DNA of 64,000 bases from positions 78,630,830 through 78,694,829 of the forward strand of contig OZ024909.1 of assembly GCA_964017125.1 (NCBI GenBank), given 5' to 3'. Positions 9,001-16,756 of the stretch are shown here, piece after piece (position 1 is the first letter of the stretch; every line of letters begins with the position of its first letter). The notes below the pieces were generated by a model. The model was not told the origin of the DNA. It made no database searches and saw only the letters and a list, made by a program, of their open reading frames with translations. This DNA comes from Flabesymbios commensalis (lineage: Eukaryota > Annelida > Polychaeta > Terebellida > Flabelligeridae). The translations under genes were made by a program, and so were the position numbers.

Positions 9001-11012
9001 AATCGCGAAAAGTTTGTGCGGCAGATATCGATGTTAAGACAATTTCGCACCATATATAGGGAATGTGACCCTCACACGACTGTAGTCATTTTAATCCGTT
9101 TTATTATACATTTAAATCACTATTACTTGGAACGAAATGTGTGTTTAAACATCAAAATTTGCAAATTTTCGATCTAAAATTAAACACTTCCGGTGATTTT
9201 CATCCACTTCAAGTTGTGGGTCACAGAAGCGAGACACAACTTTAAGTTGCTGGAAATTTAAATTATTTAAATTACCTAATTTAGCGCTCTAAGGGTTTAC
9301 ATCCACAAAAAAGTGGAATAAATGATCGACATTTCAATATTTTAATTGACTGGAAGGGTCTGAATTAAATGATGCACCGGGTCAAATATATCATAATTCT
9401 ACACCTGTTTCATGGCCAACAGAGGCCAGTCGTAATGTAGTTTCATTTCAATATAACCTTCTATACACCTATCAATTATTTTTACTATATAATTTTCAAA
9501 CATTTTAAGCAGATTAAGCGACATTTCAAAAAAAATTTCAACCTGTTTTTTAATGACTGAGATGTAATAATATGTATCTGTATATTTTAAATAAAAACAC
9601 AGTTTTAGAATTAAAAAAAACACGTTTTCAACGTCAAATTGATTTTCACTCGTTTGAAGGTGGCAGTTGCATCAGCAATGCCAGTTACAAAGTATACAAG
9701 TTCTTCAAAATTAATTTGATTTTAGTAAATACAGCCGTAGTAGGCTTATTTTGCTTAGCAACTGTCAATAACTCAATAGCCAATAATACATTTGAATTTC
9801 ATCATTTTGTATGTGTCGTCTATTCTTGTTTTACCAGCTCTTAACATGCAGGATAAAATAGGTAATTTCCAAGTTGGCAAGGAGTTTGACGCCGTGCGGG
9901 TCTCAGCTGAGGTGGAGGACACACCATATGACCTCTTTCTAAAGGACGGATTCAACGACCTGCTGCAAAAGTTCTTTCACTTGGGTGAGTAGCTGCTACT
10001 ACATTATACAACATCGTGATTCACTAAACTGTATTTCGAATAAAAATCTTCTTTACATACTAAAAACAAAATGGTCGACATATGAAGTATCATTATGAAA
10101 TAACCCATTTGGAAAAATACTTGGACAAAATGCCTTATTAAACTTTTTTTCTGATTCTTGAAACATGTTTTTTCAATTTTCGATAGTAAATTGATTTCAA
10201 AAAGCATGGCGGCCATCTTGAAAAACTTTTATCTATGGAAATTATACTAATTTACAAACAACCACCCTACTTAACAATAGTTTAGGTGTTCATTTTACCT
10301 ATTGTTCACATAGTGGTTTTATGGGTCTATGTTACATTATCCGGACATAGTAATTGTATGGGTGTCTCTTTTACCTATTTCTGATACTGATTTCTGATTA
10401 GCCCTTTCTGGGCGAGGACCATCCGTAGGCGTCATAATCTGACATCTATATACGTCAAAATCAGACCTCAGATTCTGAAGTCTAGAGACGATTCTCGCTC
10501 AGAAATAATGAAAAAAATATAATGGCCATAGATACATAACATAGGTATTCAAATGAAGCGGAAAGAGCCAACTAAGCCATTTAAATGATTTCAAGTTGAC
10601 CCTTCGGTCTCCATGTTCTATACAAACATATTGCGGGGCTTTAAGGGTTAATGGTTGTTTATCACTTGCAGGAGATGATCGTAACATCAGTCAGGTGTAC
10701 GTGGCGGGGAGGAAGCTGGTGGACAAACTGGCAAACCGCCGCAGCAGAATGACCTTGACCTGTGCCGCTGAGGAGAACGGACATGACGTCATCTCCATAG
10801 GAACAGGCTCCTCCACCAATAGCAGCATCCTATCATCACCAAAGATCATCATGAACAATGCAGGATCCCCCCTCAGACTCATCTCACCTATGCTGCCAAT
10901 GTCACCTTCACCAAGGTCACCAAGGTCACCGAGGTCACCAAGGTCACCCAGGTCGCCAAGGTCACCTCTGTCTCCTAAGTCACCAAGGTCACCGCTCACA
11001 CCTGACCCCTGA
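29..11012 (+). CDS. GDA: Guanine deaminase (cypin-like), 3' part of gene, join(29..96,4873..5022,9838..9984,10672..11012)
   Basis: Guanine deaminase hydrolyses guanine to xanthine and ammonia in purine catabolism; it is a cytosolic zinc amidohydrolase. Four exons joined in phase give the C-terminal part of the enzyme. Landmarks in order are ICDVRRLMDEGLKVGL, a T-D pair split by the first intron, DLSAGFSCSMMEV, FREAFRMATLGGAQ, KIGNFQVGKEFDA and DDRNISQVYVAGRKL. These follow vertebrate GDA closely (GLGTD-VAGG-YSYSM, FRLATLGGSQ, IGNFEVGKEFDA, LGDDRNIEEVYVGGK). The Asp of the split codon matches the metal-ligand Asp of the family. All introns are phase 1 with GT-AG ends and measure about 4776, 4815 and 687 bp. 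Upstream exons with the other metal ligands are outside the window. The tail beyond the catalytic domain is about 93 residues, far longer than the short vertebrate tail. Identity is near certain from known family sequence; whether the tail has a function is unknown. Confidence 0.94.
120..606. repeat. ~60-bp tandem repeat
   Basis: Eight or so diverged units of about 58-61 bp share TTAACCCTTRTCGTGCTAGG, then CCCGTATATATACTG, then AAGCTACAGGTAATA. Two more units lie at 1078-1185 beyond an inserted segment. The core resembles single units elsewhere (5671-5706; reverse complement at 46524-46564), so the array probably grew from a short TTAACCC-ended element. It lies in the GDA intron. Confidence 0.8.
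607..1077. repeat. Inserted repeat splitting the 60-bp array
   Basis: This non-tandem segment separates two parts of the 60-bp array. It contains CTTGAAAACCTTGAAAATG and GTCCTGGAAAAGTCACTG near its left end and CTTGAAAAACATAAAAATA near its right end. These are the same kind of CTTGAAAA/GGAAAAGTCA words as in the MITE at 8493-8976. It is probably a related non-autonomous DNA element, but I could not define its ends. The small reading frame at 623-844 is not convincing. Confidence 0.4.
1311..4872 (+). repeat. 74-bp minisatellite made of repeated 3' splice sites
   Basis: About 47 units of 73-74 bp lie head to tail and end at the GDA exon at 4873. Each unit reads GTGTTATGATTGCTG, TATTTTGTTGTATC, TTTCACACAG, then ATCTCTCCGCGGGG-TTCTCCTG and TTACTGTATGCTC. 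The TTTCACACAG is a polypyrimidine tract plus AG. The ATCTCT...CTCCTG part copies the first ~22 bases of the true exon. In the exon's frame each decoy reads DLSAGFSCYCMLVL then stop. Some units carry TTTACACAG (73 bp), and extra internal fragments occur near 4080 and 4245. Because 74 is not a multiple of three, overlapping open frames of ~73 aa arise; they are not genes. Confidence 0.95.
4873..5022 (+). CDS. GDA: GDA exon carrying the metal-ligand Asp and ATLGGAQ motif
   Basis: The acceptor CTTTCACACAG ends at 4872 and the donor GTGAGT starts at 5023. The exon starts AT, completing the split GAT (Asp) codon, then reads LSAGFSCSMMEV and ends FREAFRMATLGGAQ with a leftover G. The first ~22 bases and the acceptor are the last unit of the 74-bp array that fills the upstream intron. 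An upstream reading frame runs into this exon through the array, but it is not the coding start. Confidence 0.93.
5030..5621. mobile_element. Long foldback (inverted-repeat) element in GDA intron
   Basis: Starting 8 bp after the exon donor, this segment reads nearly the same on both strands. Its left arm (about 5117-5330) includes TTTGTCCGACCACTACATTC, AATTATCATGG and CAGTCAGGTGTGACCGAGC. These recur reversed between about 5400 and 5620. The centre is CGGCCTCGGCCTTCGGCCTC. An outer CCAAAGGCCAAGGCC block at about 5083 resembles the centre. No protein is encoded. It is probably a foldback or MITE-type DNA element. Confidence 0.75.
5707..5860. mobile_element. TTAA-type MITE family 1, internally shortened copy
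   Basis: It starts TTAACCCTTACAGCGCTG and ends ATCCCCGCACTGAAAGAGT. It holds the family words GTCTTAGTTAGCTCTTTCCG and GGGCTTATTATAATTATT. It is shorter than the ~250-bp full copies. Confidence 0.65.
6055..6631 (+). mobile_element. LINE 3' end (CR1/L2-like reverse transcriptase C-terminus), truncated
   Basis: Reading in shifting frames gives LDLAKQIAVALVSSKLDY, then IIRLQRVQNCLARAVV, the C-terminal thumb region of non-LTR reverse transcriptases, with several frame breaks. The 3' end holds GTCTCTGAGCTAGG and GCTATAGAAGTTG followed by a (TTGA)n tail. It is 5' truncated and dead. The same 3' end occurs at 14.7 and 25.1 kb. Confidence 0.75.
6632..7030. mobile_element. Cluster of TTAA-type MITE family 1 copies
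   Basis: A full copy spans 6719-6967. It starts TTAACCTTTACAGCGCGGGG, carries the stem CGTCAGAATCTGACGTCTA / TAGACGTCAGATTCTGACG near one end, and ends CCTCAAGGGTTAA. It is flanked by partial copies at 6632-6718 (GAGCTAACTAAGACATTTTT) and 6971-7029. The pieces adjoin at TTAA, as expected if new copies inserted into old TTAA ends. Confidence 0.75.
7070..7404 (+). repeat. Retroposon 3' tail followed by a (TTCA)n microsatellite
   Basis: AGCGCTCTGAACAGC then GCGCTATATAATC is a typical LINE/SINE 3' terminus. It runs into about 50 units of TTCA (7200-7404) with a few substitutions. The long His-Ser-Phe-Ile reading frame over it is an artefact of the 4-bp repeat. Confidence 0.8.
7836..8080. mobile_element. 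TTAA-type MITE family 1 copy
   Basis: It starts TTAACCCTTATAGCACGGGG, has the stem CAGATTCTGACGTCTA ... TAGACGTCAGATTCTG (with a few extra bases at the loop), and ends CGGTATTAAG. Body words ATTCAAATGAAGCGG and CAGCTAACTAAGAC are shared by all copies. Confidence 0.75.
8348..8394. repeat. Short hairpin, also present at 46.36 kb
   Basis: GTCATTTAAAGCTGGAATTG ... CTCCAGCCTCAAATGAC is an imperfect inverted repeat. A cleaner copy lies at 46355-46401 (stem GTCATTTGAAGCTGGAA). It is probably the core of a small palindromic MITE. Confidence 0.6.
8493..8976. mobile_element. 484-bp MITE with CAGGGTT ends and TTATAA flanks
   Basis: The ends are CAGGGTTCC and its near complement GAAACCCTG, flanked on both sides by TTATAA (8487-8492 and 8977-8982). 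Inside are repeated CATGGAAAA words near the left end, GTCACGGAAAAGTCATG near the right, and a 15-base G run at about 8760. No transposase is present. The CAGGG termini suggest a hAT-like family, but the 6-bp duplication is not the usual 8 bp, so the class is open. Confidence 0.7.
9071..9260. repeat. Dispersed repeat family (five copies in window)
   Basis: The shared skeleton is TTCTAAATGTGTATTTAAA, then AAGATTTGCAAAT, then AAATATRAGTGATTTTCAC and CTTGAAGTTGTGGGTC. Other copies are at 15283-15420, 24000-24115, 46790-46925 and 55605-55735. There is no coding content. The 24-kb and 46.8-kb copies occupy matching places in the duplicated cassette. Confidence 0.65.
9838..9984 (+). CDS. GDA: GDA exon with GNFQVGKEFDA motif
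   Basis: The exon lies between a CTTGTTTTACCAG acceptor and a GTGAGT donor. It reads A-LNMQDKIGNFQVGKEFDA, then a segment ending DLLQKFFHLG. This is the beta-sandwich return of amidohydrolases (vertebrate IGNFEVGKEFDA and IQKFLYLGDD). Phase 1 at both ends joins it exactly to its neighbours. Confidence 0.93.
10397..10651. mobile_element. TTAA-type MITE family 1 copy 20 bp upstream of the last GDA exon
   Basis: A diverged copy starts TTAGCCCTTTCTGGGCG and ends GGGGCTTTAAGGGTTAA. Only TGGTTGTTTATCACTTGCAG lies between its end and the exon at 10672. Any branch point for this intron further than 20 nt from the AG must lie in element sequence. Confidence 0.75.
10672..11012 (+). CDS. GDA: GDA last coding exon with Ser-Pro-Arg repeat tail
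   Basis: The acceptor is TTTATCACTTGCAG. The exon starts GDDRNISQVYVAGRKL, the conserved end of guanine deaminase, then runs about 93 more residues to TGA at 11010-11012. The added tail is Ser/Thr-rich and ends in a run of SPR/SPL/SPK triplets closing with LTPDP. The DNA behind it is a 9-bp repeat built on AAGGTCACC (about 10908-10996). Vertebrate cypin ends shortly after this position with a PDZ-binding motif; no such C-terminal motif is seen here. Confidence 0.9.
10908..10996 (+). repeat. 9-bp coding repeat (AAGGTCACC) in GDA
   Basis: About nine to ten tandem units of AAGGTCACC or close variants, in frame with GDA, encode Ser-Pro-Arg. Single-base variants give SPL and SPK. The antisense frame Gly-Asp-Leu is open only because of the 9-bp period. 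Confidence 0.9.
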
Positions 11013-11565
11013 CCAACGTAACACGTAATATTACATAATATTACGTCACATAATATTACATTACATAATCTGTCGACGCATTTGGGTATGATATGTGGAA
11101 ATACAGCACTCGTCCATCAGATAAGGTGTGAGCCTTCAGGCGAACACATTATTCATTTGACATGTGCTGTATTTTCGCACATGGCGCGAACAATGAACAC
11201 CGTAACCTAGATATTACATACTATAGTGACGCCTGATTCTGTCGATAATATGCGAACGGTTTTCTGTTGAGTGTGATATGGGAAAATATAACACTCGTTC
11301 TATAACATTTGGACATTTGCTGTATTTTGCTAACTTCTCTGGGTTATCAGATTGTTAGTCTATCACACTCCCGAGACGAAATTTAACCTCTAAATCTCTA
11401 GATTAATATGTATAACCTTCGTCTGTCATCCGAGATGGCATTGACCTCTAATTATGTGGGCTAATATCAATGACCTTGGTCTATGACTTTTCTTCGAATG
11501 AAACTTTTAGTGTTGTGTACTATGAATGACCTTGGCCTATCACACACACTTCCAAGATGAGATTC
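11013..11565. other. Downstream flank of GDA, no gene seen
   Basis: The flank begins with ACGTAATATTACATAATATT-type AT repeats (about 11025-11070). Then come two related segments (about 11095-11190 and 11270-11340) with ACACTCGTYC and ACATTTGCTGTATTTT words. I find no clear AATAAA close to the stop, so the GDA 3' end is not placed. Confidence 0.5.
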
Positions 11566-11960
11566 GGGGCCTGTTTTAGGTACGCTTTCTCAGATGAAAA
11601 AAACGAGCTCCTATTGATGTTCGTGACCTAGAGAAAAACTCGTTTCTTTTCCTCATTTGTCACCTCACCATTTAACACGTATCGTGAGGATACGTTAGCA
11701 CTCTGATCATATTCAAATGAGTCATTTCTGAGCGAGAATGAACGTAAGACAGGGCCCTAAGGCCCCGTTTTTGGTACATTATTTTCCAGATTTCTCGTGA
11801 CCTAATTCCTGTAGCTTACGAAAATGAAAAAAAGCTCCCTCTTTAATGTATAGGGAGGATACGAGCACTCTGACCCACTCGTTCAATTCCCGGCAATTCT
11901 CGCAAATCTATAGAGCTAATTTCATTTTCAGAATGCGTAGGCCTACCTAAAACGAGCCTC
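11566..11960. mobile_element. Two adjoining small MITEs with GGGGCCTGTTTTAGGTA-like ends
   Basis: The outer ends are complementary: GGGGCCTGTTTTAGGTACGC at 11566 and TACCTAAAACGAGCCTC at about 11945. In the middle, CAGGGCCC-TAA-GGCCCCG joins two inward ends, so two elements appear to abut around a TAA. GGGGCC ends with a TAA target recall PIF/Harbinger MITEs; that class is an inference. Confidence 0.5.
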
Positions 11961-11963
11961 AAT

Positions 11964-12149
11964 TTAAACTTTTTCGAACGGGGACGACTTTCTTCAGACG
12001 TCAGATTCGGACGCCTGTAGTCGAACCCCGCACTCAAAGAATTACAATATTTATAATGGACGTAAACATGGTAAACTCATAACATAGGTATTCGAATGAA
12101 GCAGAAATAGCTAACTAAGACAAAAATATTTCAGCGGTGTAAGGGTTAA
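11964..12149. mobile_element. TTAA-type MITE family 1 copy
   Basis: It runs from TTAAACTTTTTCGAACGGGG to GGTGTAAGGGTTAA. It is missing part of the body compared with full copies. It shares its right TTAA with the next element. Confidence 0.65.
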
Positions 12150-12389
12150 CCCTTTCAAGCCTGACTTTACATAGTCATCTTCATCCATTACAAGCCGCGA
12201 ATTGCTGTCGCAATTCTCGACTTGTAATGGATGAAGATGATTTGATGCGAGTGAAAAGTTAAAGAAAATTGCCATGTATTGGTAAACCAGTTTGATGGAA
12301 ATTTATATTCTAAAATCCTTGGTTGCAGGGAAATTAAGTCTGTTTTCGGGGATGTAAAACGTCGCTCTAATGCATCATGAGGGCTCAAC
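12146..12389. mobile_element. TTAA-type MITE family 2
   Basis: It starts TTAACCCTTTCAAGCCTGA. A stem near the left end uses CTTCATCCATTACAAG and CTTGTAATGGATGAAG. The right end is ATCATGAGGGCTCAA. A second copy at 39257-39507 is cleaner. CCCTT ends next to TTAA suggest mobilisation by a piggyBac-type transposase. Confidence 0.75.
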
Positions 12390-12409
12390 CCTCACAGCGC
12401 GGGGTTCGA

Positions 12410-12668
12410 CTTTAGATAACCTCCTGAGGATGACGAGAAGAATGAGATGACACTGCCCTCCAGACACAGGATTCGAAATTCTAGCCGTGGCCGTCTGAGA
12501 CCGAGCACGCTAGCTCTCGGTCACGGAGGTCCCCACAATGTTGAATCTTTACAAGTGAGCAGGGAAGAAACATTTTGTTTCTTTGAAACTTGAATGCCAG
12601 ATTGGGATCGGAACCCGCAATCTGCGACTTTCCAAGCAGGCAGCTTTAACCACTGCGGCAGGGCTGTA
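12410..12668 (-). mobile_element. tRNA-derived SINE with two tRNA-like heads
   Basis: Read on the minus strand there are two pol III promoter pairs. In one (about 12667-12600) TGCCGCAGTGGTTAAAGC is box A and GGGTTCCGATCCC is box B. In the other (about 12535-12462) GTGACCGAGAGCTAGC resembles box A and ATTTCGAATCCTG resembles box B. Neither folds cleanly enough to be called a working tRNA. The left edge TAACCTCCTGAGGATG recurs at about 59362. Confidence 0.65.
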
Positions 12669-12773
12669 ATATAACAGTAGCATAGCTTGAAGATAAGCTA
12701 CGTAAACTGGTTGATAAATTTGACAACGTTTTTAAAATGTTACGAAAACTGCTCACTCAAATCATCAGTACTA

Positions 12774-13164
12774 TACCCGCCGTCAGATTAACTTGTATCG
12801 CATATTTTTCGCCGATTTCTCAGTCAATTCTCAACCGATTTTGCAAGGAGTATGTTCAAGTCACGCGGCGACTACCGTTAAATTTTCTCTGGAGAATATT
12901 GTATAGCTAAAAAGTTAGACCATCTGGCATATAATGCAATTCAGGGCTAAAACAAACTTTAATTTAAACATTTTAATGGGTTTATAGAGGGACGTCGTCA
13001 TTTCAAATTTACATATCAAATGGTCTAACTTTTAAACTATATAATTCCACGGTAGTCGCCGCATGACTCAACAATAGTCCTTGCAAAATTTCATCAAAAT
13101 CGGTTTAGAATTTACTGAGAAATCAGCGACAAACATGCGATACAAGTTATTCTGACGACGGGTA
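12774..13164. mobile_element. 391-bp foldback MITE
   Basis: The ends TACCCGCCGTCAGA and TCTGACGACGGGTA are complementary. The arms continue through CTTGTATCGCATATTTTTCG / GCGATACAAG, CGGCGACTACCGT / ACGGTAGTCGCCG and AAGTTAGACCAT / ATGGTCTAACTT to a centre near 12960. A relative with the same layout but little sequence identity lies at about 15470-15840. There is no coding content. Confidence 0.8.
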
Positions 13165-13294
13165 CATAACTACACTCCCGCTGCTACACTTCTAGAGGTG
13201 ACATTTCCTTTCCTGTCACACACTCCCACATTGACCTCTCACGTCTCAAACCATCACTGTGTCAACGTCTTCTATTTGCTTAAATCATTAAACC

Positions 13295-13472
13295 GCCGAA
13301 ATCATCACAAATAAGTCAGCTCTTTCCGCTTCATTTGAATACCTATGTTTTGGCCATTATAAATATTATAATTATTTCAGCGCAGGGACCGTCTTTAGGC
13401 CTATACGTCAGCATTTGACGTCTAAAGTCCTCAATTTCTGACGCCTAATATCGATCCCCGCGCTGTAAGGGC
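13295..13472. mobile_element. TTAA-type MITE family 1, truncated copy
   Basis: It contains CAGCTCTTTCCGCTTCATTTGAATACC, written here as two family words (CAGCTCTTTCCGC and TTCATTTGAATACC). It ends CCCCGCGCTGTAAGGGC. The left end is missing. Confidence 0.65.
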
Positions 13473-13919
13473 TCTATGCTACACTAATGGGAAAAGTGTA
13501 TGAATTAATGTTTTGACAGCTTGTTATTAAGAAGAAATGACCTCGCATGATGCCTGATCTTCTCAATTGCAAAGGGTAATGTAAATATCGTATGACCGTA
13601 ATGTGTTTTATAATCCATTAAATGTAAATTGAAAAACAGCAGTCTGTCTGTCATTTATATTGTGTGATCATATTACTAAGTGATGTCCTTGTGAAAGAAA
13701 CTCGGTATCATAAGAACCATGATTTGGCACTTTCTGGAAGTCGGATGGTCACGTCGCCATCTTGTTTCGGGATCCTTTGCCTGTTTGTAACCATAGTAAT
13801 CATAATCGTATTTTACTGATGACCCACTACCCATAGTGACTTATCAAGCATTTGATATTGATACTATGTATACGGCTCTTCCTAGATAATCAGGTAAATT
13901 GATTTGTATGTGACTTAAT

Positions 13920-14785
13920 TAGAAACCCGACACGATTGAAACTATACTGACCGTGGCAGAATACTCCGTCTCCTTGGACATTAAAGGTTGTATCTGCCAC
14001 TCTGCCACACTGACCATGACACACTTCCTAAAGCATTCGTTAGAAATTTGGGATTCATTTTTAATTGTGATTTTAACTTCTAAACGACAAATCTCTCAGA
14101 CTTGCAAAATATGCTTCTATCACATCCGTGACTTTCGGCGTATTAGGAAGTAGCCTACCTTAGCCCAGAAGCTGCAAAATCTGTCATCTTGACTATTGTA
14201 ATTACCTTATGTACAATCTTCCTGACCGGGAAATTGAAAGATTGCAGCGGGTACAAAATTGCCTGGCACGTGTAGTCTGTAAAGCTTCTCGTTTTAGCAG
14301 ATCTAAGCCTCTCTTAAACTTTCTTCATTGGCTACCAGTAAAATACAGCATGCGCTTTAAACTCTGTATCATCACTTTTAAAGCCTTCCTTTTTTACCAA
14401 CCTACATATCTCTTTAATTATTTAGTACCCCTTCAAAATTCAAGACTGCTTAGATCTTCCAACACGAATATGTTAACTGTTCCACGTTTTCGAACAAAAT
14501 GGGGTTCAATGGCTTTTGCAGTTGCAGCTCCCTCCACCTGGAATTCACTGTTGGTTAATTTGAGTACTGCGAGTACAGTTACCTCATTTAAAAAAATGCT
14601 GAAGACTTTTCTTTTCGATTCGGTCCCCCCCCCCCCTAATTCCGCGGAGATTCGGCGCCCAGTTGACGACTTACGCTTTGACTCTCGACATTGAGCTGGT
14701 TTCGATTTGGATTCTGCGCCTCTGAGCTAGTATCTCCGAGGATTTAGGCGCTATAGAAGTTACCGAATTGAATTGAATCTGTAAA
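13920..14785 (+). mobile_element. LINE 3' fragment (CR1/L2-like reverse transcriptase)
   Basis: An open stretch at 14209-14694 reads IERLQRVQNCLARVVC, NFLHWLPVKYSMRFKL, LRSSNTNMLTVPRFRTKWG and FAVAAPSTWNSL, then KMLKTFLFDS. This is the C-terminus of a widespread animal non-LTR reverse transcriptase. Just upstream DYCNYLMYNLP and, in another frame, RNLGFIFNCDFN extend the match, so frameshifts have occurred. The 3' end CGCCTCTGAGCTAG ... GCGCTATAGAAGTT plus (AATTG)n matches the copies at 6.6 and 25.1 kb. It is truncated at the 5' side and non-functional. Confidence 0.88.
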
Positions 14786-14993
14786 TTGGCAAATACACCC
14801 TTTCATATCCAAGGGAACAACGCTATTTAATGCGCTCGTCAGTGCTCCATCAGATCAACACCTTTTGACCTTCTGACATAAATAACAAAAACATGTTCAC
14901 TTTGAGTTGTGAATAGTGATATTAATTTATAACTCTTGATGAACTATTCATGTAGTAAAGAGGTTAAAATATATTATATAACGTTTCAGCGCG

Positions 14994-15250
14994 AGGATTT
15001 TTAACCCTTAAAGCGCTAAATTTTTTGATGAAAACCTTGGAGAATAAAGGGTTTTTTTCAATTTGAAATCATCATAAATGTCTTAGTTAGCTCTTTCCGA
15101 TTCATTTGAATACCCATGTTATGGGTCTGTGACCATTATAAATATTTTTATTCTTACAGTGCTGGGATTGACTTTAGACGTCAGAATCTGACGTCTACAG
15201 ACGTCAGATTCTGACGACTAAAGTCGATCCCCGCGCTGTAAGGGTCAATC
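14994..15250. mobile_element. TTAA-type MITE family 1, well preserved copy
   Basis: It starts TTAACCCTTAAAGCGC and ends GCGCTGTAAGGGTCAA. The body includes GTCTTAGTTAGCTCTTTCCG, ATTCATTTGAATACCC and the stem GACGTCAGAATCTGACGTC. It is a good reference copy for the family. Confidence 0.8.
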
Positions 15251-15469
15251 CGCTTTAGTAGCCGATCAATTCACTGATATTGGAAATGAAATGGGTTTTT
15301 AAACATCCAGATTTGTAAATGAATCATTCGAAATTTTACTAATATGAGTAATTTTAACAGATCTGAATTTGTGGATCGCGAAAGCGAGACACATTTTCGC
15401 ATGCGTCAAAAGTTAGTTTAGAAAACTTAACGACTTATAGTAAAAGTTACTTTAAATCTGTCATTTTTG

Positions 15470-15840
15470 CCTGGCATGTTTTTCGATAATTGCTCACGCA
15501 ATTTTTATTCGATTGACATGAAATTTGGCAAGCCTTATTTGCTAGTCTTACGGCAACTACCCTGAAAAGTTCCAGAAAAATGTATGGAGCTTGAAAGTTA
15601 GACGATTTGACAAGTGGTAAATTTCGAATTATGACGATCTATTTCGATCTATAAGCCATTGATTTTATTCAGCTTTAATCTCGAAACTCCACTACATGTC
15701 AATTTGTCTAACTTTTGAAATAGTCACCCAAATGTCACGACATTTACAGGGTAGGCGCCGGAATACTTGCAAAGAGAGTTTGCAAAATTTCATGGAAATT
15801 TATGGAGAACTGAATGAGAAACACCCAACGCTGGTGGAAG
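15470..15840. mobile_element. Foldback-type element related in layout to 12774-13164
   Basis: The arms include AAAGTTAGACGATTTGAC near the centre left and GTCAATTTGTCTAACTTTTG near the centre right. TTTGGCAAGCC / TTGCAAAATTTCATGG lie farther out. It is more diverged than the 12.8-kb element and its ends are unclear. Confidence 0.5.
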
Positions 15841-16264
15841 ATGACTGCAATTTTAAGGGTTGAACCACTTATGTTTCGACGTTGTCAATTAAGTCATCAT
15901 AATACATCGAACATTTGCCCATAAAAGGCCAGTGTCATTTTATTAAAGGCTAGGCCTAAATACGTAGCTAGTGATATTGATTTTGAAAACAATCTATGGC
16001 GACTTTAATAGCCACATCGAGAAGTCATTGGATGGTTATAGTTATATTGATAAAACATTTTATTATAAATTCATATGTATTATATAAACGAGAGAGAAAT
16101 AGAATGTGTTGTACATACTGTTGAGTGATAACCTCTATGTGTCATATGAATAAATAATGTCTCACAGTCCATAGTTTGAGTCTGACTACATTAACAATAA
16201 CATTGATGCCGTGGTAAGGATATGATAGTTACGTTACGGATTTAGTGGAAAATGTTTTTCTCCC

Positions 16265-16360
16265 AGTCATAACTCAGCAAACATGAGACGTTGGTCCAGT
16301 GTTGGTGGACCAACATTAAGCCAACAATGTTTCAACATCTCGCGTTTGTTGGAAAAACGA
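16265..16360. mobile_element. Small CAGCAAAC-type MITE fragment
   Basis: CAGCAAACATGAGACGTTGG and CATCTCGCGTTTGTTGG are near-complementary around a GGACCAACATTAAGCCAACA core. It belongs with the elements at 33921-34036 and 48793-48904, which have CCCAG(A/C)AAACA ends and CCAACRTTGG cores. Confidence 0.5.
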
Positions 16361-16504
16361 TGGTAGCAGACCTCTGTATCCCATATTTTATTGTATAAAC
16401 CAAAGCCAAACAAGTAGATTTCACTGTATTTATTTAGCTTTGGAGATGGAAATGCATTTCCATCACTAAAGCTGAAAAAATACACTGAAATATTCTTGTT
16501 TTAG

Positions 16505-16720
16505 CTGTGGTTTATTCTGTGAAACGCAGTGACGTCACTCGGTGAAAACAAGGTTATATAACACCCCCTCCCCCATACTTCATTCTGTGAAACGCAATGA
16601 CGTCACTCGTTGAAGACAAGGTTATATAAGAAACCTCCCCCATACTTCATTGTACTAGGCAGCTCGGTGAAAATGAAGCAGGGCGAGGTCATTGAGTTTC
16701 ACAGAATACAATAAATAACC
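16505..16720. repeat. Duplicated TGACGTCA + TATATAA module with inverted end
   Basis: Two direct copies (about 16512-16585 and 16584-16655) each hold ATTCTGTGAAACGCARTGAC, overlapping TGACGTCACTCG, and GGTTATATAA 20-odd bases later. At the right end GTCATTGAGTTTCACAGAAT is the inverted start, so the whole resembles a MITE with terminal inverted repeats. TGACGTCA is the CREB/ATF site and TATATAA a TATA box, but no gene follows. Confidence 0.6.
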
Positions 16721-16756
16721 TGTGATACATGGCAAGTTTGCCAAGCTGTGATTTCT

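Noticed and set aside
10691-10999. Antisense Gly-Asp-Leu frame of 102 codons
   Set aside because: It is the shadow of the GDA last exon and its 9-bp repeat.
12462-12667. tRNA genes on the minus strand
   Set aside because: The box A and box B words are present but the acceptor and anticodon stems do not pair convincingly; a SINE origin fits better.
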